Positions 8,471-16,900 of a DNA stretch of 64,000 nucleotides are shown in pieces. Under the pieces are notes generated by a model. It saw only the letters and a list, made by a program, of their open reading frames with translations, made no database searches and was not told the DNA's origin. Source of the stretch: Paenibacillus sp. HB172176. GTDB taxonomy: Bacteria > Bacillota > Bacilli > Paenibacillales > Paenibacillaceae. Within the stretch, counting starts at the first letter, position 1. Every line of letters begins with the position of its first letter. The position numbers and the translations under genes are program-made. The stretch covers positions 124,001 through 188,000 of the forward strand of contig NZ_JAATHD010000003.1 of the NCBI RefSeq assembly GCF_011947265.1. The letters run 5' to 3'.

Positions 8471-11400
8471 ATGAGCAAGCTTTGTTCAAGGAAAGCAATG
8501 GGTTTTCTGTTATCAATCTGTCTGATTCTCGGCGGCATCATCCCCGGAGGCGCCGTTCTGGCCGACGAGGATCCGTTGCCGTCCTATATGCAGGATTTGA
8601 CACCCGACCAGCAGCAGCTTCTTGACGATATGCTTCATCTCTCCAGCGAGCCCAACCCGTATACGGATGATCCGGACTCGGTGACGCTGCCGACGACCGG
8701 CACGCTCCTCGCCGACGAGAGCGACCTGTTCGCGGGAGCCTTGTCGCCGCAGTCGCCCGATTCAACCTATTACAACAGTGAGATTGTCGATGTGTACGAC
8801 ACCGTGACAGGGAGCGTCTACTATGACAGCAACGGCGATCCCATGCCGTTCGGACAAGCCGTGGAGTTCGAGACGGTTCAGACGCCGGCAAGCACCTACA
8901 ATTTGCAAATTATGATCCCGCTTGCTCCGCAGATGGAGGAAGGCGATGTCGTGCTCGCGATGTTCTATCTGCGAACGATCAGCTCCACCGATGAGACGGG
9001 TGCGGCGATGACGCAGTTCGTATTCGAACGCGAGACGCCCAATCTGCAGCATATGAAATTCCTTGCGGACGGGGGCGTGCCGACGCAAGGACAGGAGTCC
9101 GAATGGGTGAAGTATTATCTGCCCTTCGAGATTCAAGGGTCGGATATAGACGGCTCCGTCAACTCGCACAGCTTCATCAATTTCAGGCTTGGCTTCAAGC
9201 CGCAAACGATTCAGATTGCGGGTCTGGAGGTTTATAACTACGAACAAACCGCAACGGTCGATACTCTTCCAAGAACGGTGGCTTCCTATGACGGCATGAA
9301 CGATGCGGATGCCGAGTGGCGCATCGATGCGCTGGAGCGGATCGAGCAAATCCGCAAGGATGATTTCTCTGTCGTGTTGAAGGACAAGGACGGCAATCTG
9401 TTGAAGAACGCGAATGTAAACATGGAATTGACGAAGCATGATTTCAAATTCGGAACTGCCGTCAGCGCCTCTCGCGTAACCAGCAATCCTAATCCAGGAA
9501 CAAGCTCATATCGATATAACGACGTTCTGACGAACTCGGGGCTATTCAATTCCGTTATTTTCGAAACCGAGATGAAATGGCCGAAATACGAGCAAAACCC
9601 GCAGCTTGCCAAGAATGGGGCCGAGTGGGCGAAGGCGAACGATCTCTACGTGCGGGGCCATGCGCTGGTATGGGATAATTACGGACGCGTTCCTACCGAT
9701 GTGTCCGATCTAATGAAGACAGATCCGATGACGACGCAGACGCTCGAGGCGATTCAGGATCGGGTAGATAATCATATTACGGATCAAATCAACGATTTGA
9801 AGAACGAGGTTCCGGAATGGGATGTCGTGAACGAGCCTATTCTGAATGGAGCGATGCGCGAGCTTCTTGCCCCGCTCTATACAGAGCCCGATCCGGCGCC
9901 GACGGGCTATACGTTCAACCCGGAATATGAATCACTCGTCAGATGGTTCCAGACTGCCCGGAATGCGGATAGCGATGCCTCGCTTTATATTAATGACAGC
10001 ATCACATCCGGAACGATGGGCGCATTCTCCGAGTTTCTTAACTATATGAACGCGACGAACACGCCGTATGACGGCATCGGCATTCAGAGCCATTTCCCCA
10101 GCACCGGCGCCGATCCGCTCGATTATTACAATCGTCTGTACGAGTTGGGCAATACGTACAACAAGCGGGTCGCCATCACGGAATATGATCTGAATTCCGG
10201 CGACGCCGAATTTTCCGCGAAATTCATGCGCGATATTCTGCTGATGACGTTCAGCAATCCGTATGTGGACGAATTCAATATGTGGGGCTTCTGGGACGGC
10301 TCGCATTGGCTGAACAACGCGCCGCTCTTCTACAACGACTGGACGCTGAAGCCGTCAGGTCAAGTGTATTCGGACTTGGTGACGAATCTATGGAAGACGA
10401 ATAAGGATGGAGTAACCGATGATAACGGCGCTTATTCCTTCCGAGGCTACAAAGGCATGTATGAAGGTACGGTGCAATACGAAGGCGAAGTCGGCACGTT
10501 CACGGTCATGCTGAACGATGATTCCGCGGCAACGGAAGAAGTGACGGTCGATTTCGATATTCCGGTCTACGATATGTTCACAGACGATTGGGATGATTTC
10601 TCCAAGGTGAGCGCGATGAGCGACAACTGGACGATAGCGACGTCGACGCCGCAGAACAAAGGCAATGATCCGCGTCGTGCTTCGCGCTCCACGCAGTCCG
10701 AGGAGTATCTGGTCTATCATGTCGATGATATGACTTCGCTGTCGATGAAGCTCTATTATAATATCGCAGGCGACGATATCGAGCTGTACGGCAGCGCGAC
10801 GGATGGCAATTATCAATTGTTGACTGCGGATAAGAGCGCTCCGTCGAACTCGGGAGGCGCCTGGAATCAGGTCACGTACACAGTGGACGCTATGCCGCAA
10901 GGCACCAACTTCCTGAAGATCGTCGTACCAGCCAATTCCCATGCGTACTACACGCCTCAGCTCGGTCAGCTCCATATTGGCTATGAGGTGAAGCGGGAGC
11001 TTCTTGAGGATTCCTTGGATGACTTCTCGAAGATTAGCGAGAAGAGCGGCGGCTGGGCGCTGACAACCTCGTATCCGCAGTACAGAGACAATGATCCAAG
11101 CCGAATAACGCGCACCTCGCAAACCGAGCAATATATTATCTATCATGCCGATAATATGAAATCGCTGTCCATGGATACGTACTACACCTACCAAGGCGAT
11201 AATATCGAATTGTACGCGAGCCGCACGGGCTGCTCGGATTACGAGGAGCTGGATGTCATCAAGAGCGAGCCCGTAAATACGGGCAACAATTGGAAGAAGC
11301 TGCAATATGCCGCTTACGACCTGCCCCAGGGCACGAATTATTTGAAAATCGTCGTGCCGGCGAACGCCTATCAGGCTTATACCCCGCAAATCGGGAATGT

Positions 11401-12268
11401 GAAGATTCATCATGAATCCAGGTCGGGCATGCTTCAAGATGCGCTGGATGTTTTCTCGAACGTATGCGAGAAGAGCGGGAACTGGTCGATCACCTCTTCC
11501 TCGCCGGAGCGCAAAGGCGGGGATACGGGCAGGGCCGTAAGAACAAGCCAGTCGGAGGAATATCTCATCTACCATAAAGAGGATATGCAGACGCTGGACA
11601 TGAAGCTGTATTACAGCTATCAAGGCGATGATGTGCAGTTGTACGCGAGCGGCACGAACGGGAATTACGCGGAGGTAATCCCGACGAAGAGCAATCCAGT
11701 CAGCACCGGAAATACGTGGTACGAGGTCAGCTATTCCGTGGATTCGTTTCCTCAAGGCACGAATTATTTGAAAATCGTCGTGCCGGCAAACACGCATGCC
11801 AGCTATACGCCGCAAATCGGGGAGTTGTCGATCGGGTACGAAGCGCATGGACTCTTCGCGGATAAATGGAATGATTTCTCGCTCGTCGACGACAAGAGCG
11901 GAGGATGGGAGATCAGCACCTCCTATCCGCAATATCGGGACAATGATCCCAGCCGCGTCTCGCGCACATCGCAGACCGAGCAATATATCGTCTACCATGT
12001 CGATCATATGAAATCGTTGGCCATGCGACTCTACTATACGTATGCGGGCAATGACGTGAAGCTCTACGGAGGCTCGACCGGTGAAGGAGATTATACGGAG
12101 CTGACCGTGCAGAAGAGTTCGCCGGCGAATACGGGGAACAACTGGAACAAGGTCGATTATACGGTGGACAACCTGCCCTCGGGGACGAATTATGTGAAAA
12201 TCGTCGTGCCGGCGAACGGTTATCAGGATTATACGCCTCAGCTTGGGGATATCGAAATTACCTATTAA
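8471..12268 (+). CDS. Secreted GH10 endo-xylanase with four tandem C-terminal modules
   Basis: Start chosen at the ATG after GAAGAGGAAGTG; an in-frame ATG at 8423 lacks a ribosome site and would put a non-signal leader first. The 1265-residue product has a signal peptide (hydrophobic MGFLLSICLILGG, likely cleavage after VLA). Next is a ~250-residue N-terminal region like a CBM4/9-type module, then a GH10 barrel at about residues 300-640. The predicted acid/base is E455 in WDVVNEP and the nucleophile E571 in ITEYD; RGHALVW matches the family. GH10 enzymes cut the beta-1,4-xylan backbone. The final ~560 residues are four repeats of 141-143 residues, with the conserved DFS phenylalanine at about 710, 852, 995 and 1136. 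They share NDPxR, SQTEQYIxYH, GTNYLKIVVPAN and YTPQxG. I do not recognise this module; binding to a polysaccharide is inference. Confidence 0.9.
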   Translation: MSKLCSRKAMGFLLSICLILGGIIPGGAVLADEDPLPSYMQDLTPDQQQLLDDMLHLSSEPNPYTDDPDSVTLPTTGTLLADESDLFAGALSPQSPDSTYYNSEIVDVYDTVTGSVYYDSNGDPMPFGQAVEFETVQTPASTYNLQIMIPLAPQMEEGDVVLAMFYLRTISSTDETGAAMTQFVFERETPNLQHMKFLADGGVPTQGQESEWVKYYLPFEIQGSDIDGSVNSHSFINFRLGFKPQTIQIAGLEVYNYEQTATVDTLPRTVASYDGMNDADAEWRIDALERIEQIRKDDFSVVLKDKDGNLLKNANVNMELTKHDFKFGTAVSASRVTSNPNPGTSSYRYNDVLTNSGLFNSVIFETEMKWPKYEQNPQLAKNGAEWAKANDLYVRGHALVWDNYGRVPTDVSDLMKTDPMTTQTLEAIQDRVDNHITDQINDLKNEVPEWDVVNEPILNGAMRELLAPLYTEPDPAPTGYTFNPEYESLVRWFQTARNADSDASLYINDSITSGTMGAFSEFLNYMNATNTPYDGIGIQSHFPSTGADPLDYYNRLYELGNTYNKRVAITEYDLNSGDAEFSAKFMRDILLMTFSNPYVDEFNMWGFWDGSHWLNNAPLFYNDWTLKPSGQVYSDLVTNLWKTNKDGVTDDNGAYSFRGYKGMYEGTVQYEGEVGTFTVMLNDDSAATEEVTVDFDIPVYDMFTDDWDDFSKVSAMSDNWTIATSTPQNKGNDPRRASRSTQSEEYLVYHVDDMTSLSMKLYYNIAGDDIELYGSATDGNYQLLTADKSAPSNSGGAWNQVTYTVDAMPQGTNFLKIVVPANSHAYYTPQLGQLHIGYEVKRELLEDSLDDFSKISEKSGGWALTTSYPQYRDNDPSRITRTSQTEQYIIYHADNMKSLSMDTYYTYQGDNIELYASRTGCSDYEELDVIKSEPVNTGNNWKKLQYAAYDLPQGTNYLKIVVPANAYQAYTPQIGNVKIHHESRSGMLQDALDVFSNVCEKSGNWSITSSSPERKGGDTGRAVRTSQSEEYLIYHKEDMQTLDMKLYYSYQGDDVQLYASGTNGNYAEVIPTKSNPVSTGNTWYEVSYSVDSFPQGTNYLKIVVPANTHASYTPQIGELSIGYEAHGLFADKWNDFSLVDDKSGGWEISTSYPQYRDNDPSRVSRTSQTEQYIVYHVDHMKSLAMRLYYTYAGNDVKLYGGSTGEGDYTELTVQKSSPANTGNNWNKVDYTVDNLPSGTNYVKIVVPANGYQDYTPQLGDIEITY

Positions 12269-12292
12269 GAAGGGAAAGGTGCGACAGAGCTT

Positions 12293-13357
12293 ATGTTTGT
12301 AAAACGGAAAAGAGTGGATTCGGCGACAGGTAGAAGCTTCGGCAGCATCGGAATTCCGGGCAAGCATGTCTCTCATTTCTACTTTACGGCCAATAGCTGG
12401 TCAGCGGACTCCAGCGGGCTGGTTCTCAATGTGATGGAGAGTCGCGACAGCTTCGGCGGTAATCTCTATCGCTTTGATTCGAATTCCGGCGAGAGCAAGC
12501 TGCTGCTGGAGAATCATGAATGGGGCAACGGAACGGTCGGATCGGATGATCGCTATTATTATTACGAGGGTCACCGAATCCAGTCTATCGGTATTCATGA
12601 TCGAGAGATTCAAGTGCTCTATGAGGATGAGGATGAGTCGGTGAGATTCGGAGGTCCGATGTCCATCACGAACGATGCGGGCACGCTGGGATTCGCGGTC
12701 AAGAGAGATGGCGTGTCTTATGCCTCCTTGCTGGAGGTGCGGACGGGCAAGCTTCAGGAAGTCGCAGCGCCGAGATTCCCCGAGCCTCATCCGATTATGA
12801 CCCATCCGATGGTAAATCCGGCGGATCGAAATCTCATCTTCTACTGCCATGAGGGGAGGACGGATCAGATTCCCGACCGGATCTGGGTCGCGAATACGGA
12901 GGAGGGCACGAAGACGAATCTATTTGGGCAGCGGCGGCTATTGGGCGAGGAGGGATCGCAGCTTGGGGAATGGGTTGGACACGAAATGTGGAGCTATGAC
13001 GGAAAGAAGCTGTTCTTCGTCAAGTATGCGGGAAGTCCTCTTGGACCGACGGGCGTTTATGCGATAGATGCCGACGGCGCAGGCGTCACATTCATTAACG
13101 GCGATTATCCCTACTGGCATGTTGCGGTGAGTCCCGACGGACGATACGCCGTGGCGGATACGCAGGAATTTCCGACGATGCCGCGAATCGTACTTATCGA
13201 TCTGCGCAGCGGACGCTCCGAATGGCTCTGTCATGCGCCGTGCTGGAAGAAGCATCCTTCGCATCCGCATCCCAGCTTCTCCCCGGACAGCAAGAGCATC
13301 GTCTTTAGCCGCATGAATGAAGATGGCGAGCTGGAAGCGGCTCTGATCGATTTGTAA
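12293..13357 (+). CDS. PL22-like oligogalacturonide lyase relative (beta-propeller)
   Basis: A 354-residue protein without a signal peptide, hence probably cytoplasmic. It has the signatures of the oligogalacturonate lyase family PL22: CHEGRTDQIPDRIWV, WVGHEMWSYDGKKL, a late TQEFPTMPRIV segment and HPSHPHPSFSPDSK, which together carry the Gln and His residues used for metal binding in that family. The WSADSSG, WSYDGKK and FSPDSK motifs are propeller-blade turns. PL22 enzymes cleave short unsaturated pectin fragments into monomers. It starts 24 bases after the xylanase and is probably the last gene of the operon. Its presence suggests that the importer may bring in acidic oligosaccharides, not only xylan fragments. 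A TolB-like protein of other function is the alternative. Confidence 0.7.
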   Translation: MFVKRKRVDSATGRSFGSIGIPGKHVSHFYFTANSWSADSSGLVLNVMESRDSFGGNLYRFDSNSGESKLLLENHEWGNGTVGSDDRYYYYEGHRIQSIGIHDREIQVLYEDEDESVRFGGPMSITNDAGTLGFAVKRDGVSYASLLEVRTGKLQEVAAPRFPEPHPIMTHPMVNPADRNLIFYCHEGRTDQIPDRIWVANTEEGTKTNLFGQRRLLGEEGSQLGEWVGHEMWSYDGKKLFFVKYAGSPLGPTGVYAIDADGAGVTFINGDYPYWHVAVSPDGRYAVADTQEFPTMPRIVLIDLRSGRSEWLCHAPCWKKHPSHPHPSFSPDSKSIVFSRMNEDGELEAALIDL

Positions 13358-13450
13358 GCTTGCTCGGAGCGGGGAAGCGCGGAGAAGGCTGTTTTGATGC
13401 GGTGCGTGTTGTCGACGGCAGGTTGGATTTATTGAACAAAAAGCAAAAAA

Positions 13451-13482
13451 GCTGAAGTCCTTAGGGGCTTCAGCTTTTTTTG
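13451..13482 (+). terminator. Intrinsic terminator ending the xylanase operon
   Basis: GCTGAAG paired with CTTCAGC around a short loop, followed by seven T. Adenines on the 5' side make it potentially bidirectional. Confidence 0.85.
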
Positions 13483-13561
13483 CCATGATAGCGTTGAATA
13501 TGCTGGGATTTACACGCCAGAATTTTTGGGATTTCGATGGGAAATGAGTGAATGCTTGCAG

Positions 13562-13750
13562 CTGTAACGGACTTTTTCGACCCTTAGAAGCTCTTTTTAG
13601 CCAGCCCAGATTTTTAACGGACCTTTTCGCCTCTTAGCTGGTTAATCCCGTTGTTTTTTCGCTCGATTGGTTGGCTAAGAGGACAAAAGGTCCGTTAGAG
13701 CAAGCGAATGTTGAAAAACGCCGTCTAAGAGGATAGAAAGTCCGTTAGAA
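13562..13750. repeat. Four-unit intergenic element, subfamily 1 (copy 1)
   Basis: Units begin TAACGGAC at 13565 and 13615, and their inverted counterparts end TCCGTTA at 13697 and 13747. Both pitches are exactly 50 bp and the span is 183 bp. The units carry a TAACGGAC core and end CTTAG; the linkers are unlike those of the other copies. It occupies most of the 561-base gap between the PL22-like gene and the giant surface-protein gene; the rest of that gap holds a terminator and a possible cre site. Confidence 0.85.
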
Positions 13751-13826
13751 CAGGTTGCTGCTTTCCCAGAGACGCCGTCAGGCATTATTCTTTAGTATGG
13801 CTATTAAAAATAATAAAACGATTATA

Positions 13827-13840
13827 AGAAAGCGTTTTCT
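13827..13840 (+). promoter_or_regulatory. Possible cre (CcpA) site
   Basis: AGAAAGCGTTTTCT matches 12 of 14 positions of the catabolite-response consensus TGWAARCGYTWNCA (both end bases differ) and is nearly palindromic. It lies 79 bases before the surface-protein start, so carbon control of that gene is plausible. Confidence 0.4.
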
Positions 13841-13918
13841 AATAGGGATCTTTCATAATTCTTTCATTCGACAATGGTAGGATGATCAAAAATGAAGGAA
13901 AGGTTTTGATCAAACCCC

Positions 13919-16900
13919 ATGCGAATAAAAAGGAACCGTATTATATCTCGAAAGCTGGCAATCGGCTTGATGATTGCGGCGTTGCTTTGTCCGATTTTCC
14001 CTATAGGTCTGACTCCTGTTTCTTATGCAGAATCGGACGGCGACTTTGGTTACACCGTTGTTAACTCTACAGAGGCGACTTTGAACAGTTATTCCGGCAG
14101 CGATGTTGACCTTGTGATTCCGGAAAAGGTGGGAGGCGTATATGATGTTACGTCGATTGCCAGTTCGACGTTTTATTCCAAGGGGCTAACTTCCGTAATC
14201 TTGCCTGATACGCTAACATCTATCGGAACCAACGCTTTCTATGGAAACCAACTAACAACCATTGATCTTCCTGATAGCTTGACAACGATTGGGGCGGGCG
14301 CTTTTCAAAACAATAACCTAACCAATGTTGTGATTCCGGAGAACATTAGTTATCTTCATGAGGATGTCTTTAATAATAATATTAATCTAAAATCGGTAAC
14401 GCTCCCGACAGGACTAACGTCCATAGCCGCTCGTGCGTTTCAATATGCTGGGCTTGAAACGATTGAATTGCCGAACGGTCTTCAAACGATTGGACCGCGG
14501 GCATTTGAACGCAACAATATTGAAACATTGGTAATTCCGGATAGCGTAACTTCTGTCGGACATCATGCATTTCGCATGAATAATCTTTCAAGTGTGACAC
14601 TCTCAAGTCAGATGACTGAGATTGAGGAATATACGTTTGATCGAAACTCCAACTTGAACCATATTGATATCCCGGAAGGCATTACGACAATTGGGAATAA
14701 TGCCTTTGAACAGGATTGGATATCTGAAATCGTGCTGCCGCGCAGCGTAAGTCTTGTTGAAAATGATGCATTTAAAATGAGCTATATAAATCGGGCGACG
14801 ATTCTAAACGACTCGGCGGTTTTGAAAGTCTATGCCTTTGGGGACAGCTATAATTTGACCATCGTTGGATATCCTGGCTCGACGGCTGAAACCCGTGCTA
14901 ATAACATGGGCTATACCTTTGAACGTTATGGAAAAGCGTTGTTCGAGGGGTTGGATGCGGCCAATGCACGCTTATTAAATTACAGTGCGGGCGATGCAGT
15001 CGGACAAGTGCCGGCCGTGGCACGCGATCAATTGACAGACGCGATCGACGAGGCGCAGACAGTGGCGGATGCCATTAAAGTGACTGATCCGGAGCCTCTT
15101 GCCGATGCAACAGATGCGCTGATTAGCGCGATTGCGGCATTCGATGCCCAGATCGTACCTTTGTCGATTGCGGTTCCTGCCGATGGGACGTATGGACGGG
15201 ATGATGTCTTGGCATTCACGGTCACCTATGCGGATGAGGTGACCGTGACGGGCGACCCGGTGATCGAGCTCGAGATCGGCAATGGAGGCTCGACGCAGTC
15301 CGTGGAGGCGGGGTATTCGGGTGCCCGCGGAACGGGGCTGCAGGAGTTGACCTTCGAGTATAAAGTGGCCGCTGGTCTGCTGGATGAGGACGGTATTGGC
15401 GTAGACAACAAGATTACGCTGCCAGGCGGCGCGACAATTACGGCTTCGGACAGCAGCCCGGCCACGATTGCCTACACAGTGCCCAGCACGACCGGTGTTC
15501 AGATCGATTCGGGTCCGACGGATGCGGAAGCGGTAGCCGACGATAAGGCGGCGCTGGGCATCACGTATGCACAGGGCGACAGCGCATCGAGCGTGACGCA
15601 GGAAGTTGAGCTGCCGACGAGCGGCGCGAGCGGCACGACAATTACATGGTCGAGCAGTAATGACGCAGTCGTGGACACGGACGGCGTGGTGACGCGTCCT
15701 GCGTACACGGAGAGCGACGCAAGCGTAACGCTGACAGCGACAATTAGCAAAGGCTCGGAGAGCGACACGCAATTGTTCACGCTGACGGTGATTCCGCAGG
15801 CGCAGACGGATGCGGAAGCGGTGGTCGACGACAAGGCAGCGCTAGCAATTGCGTACGCGCAGGGCGACAGTGCATCGAGCGTGACACAGGATGTTGAGCT
15901 CCCGACGAGCGGCGCGAGCGGAACGACGATTACGTGGTCGAGCAGCAATGACGCAGTCGTGGACACGGACGGCGTGGTGACGCGACCGGCGTACACGGAG
16001 AGCGACGCAAGCGTAACGCTGACAGCGACAATTAGCAAAGGCTCGGAGAGCGACACGCAATTGTTCACGCTGACGGTGATTCCGCAGGCGCAGACGGATG
16101 CGGAAGCGGTGGTCGACGACAAGGCAGCGCTAGCAATTGCGTACGCGCAGGGCGACAGTGCATCGAGCGTGACGCAGGATGTTGAGCTGCCAACGAGCGG
16201 CGCGAGCGGCACGACGATTACGTGGTCGAGCAGCAATGACGCAGTTGTGGATACGGACGGCGTGGTGACGCGACCGGCTTACACGGAGAGCGACGAGAGC
16301 GTGACGCTGACGGCGACGATCAGCAAAGGGTCGGAGAGCGACACGCAGACATTTACGTTGATGGTAATCCCGCAGGCGCAGACGGATGCGGAAGCGGTGG
16401 TCGACGACAAGGCAGCGCTGGCAATTGAATATGCTTCGGGTGACAGCGCATCGAGCGTGACGCAGGATGTTGAGCTGCCAACGAGCGGCGCGAGCGGCAC
16501 GACGATCAAATGGTCGAGCAGCAATGACGCAGTCGTGGACACGGACGGCACGGTGACACGTCCGGCTTACACGGAGAGCGACGAGAGCGTGACGCTGACA
16601 GCGACAATTAGCAAAGGCTCGGAGAGCGACACGCAAGTGTTCACGCTGACGGTGATTATGCAGGCGCAGACGGATGCGGAAGCGGTGGCCGACGACAAGG
16701 CAGCGTTAGGCATAGAGTATGCTTCGGGCGACAGCGCATCGAGCGTGACGCAGAATGTTGAGCTCCCGACGAGCGGCGCGAGCGGCACGACAATTACATG
16801 GTCGAGCAGCAATGACGCAGTCGTGGACACGGATGGCGTAGTGACGCGACCGGCTTACACGGAGAGCGACGCAAGCGTAACGCTGACGGCGATGATTAGC

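Noticed and set aside
10388..12376. 662-codon open frame on the minus strand
   Set aside because: It lies entirely opposite the xylanase repeat modules, has no family features and arises from biased codon use.
13562..13750. CRISPR array as an explanation for ~24-bp units spaced 50 bp apart
   Set aside because: Only two direct units are present before the orientation flips, and no cas genes are in the window.
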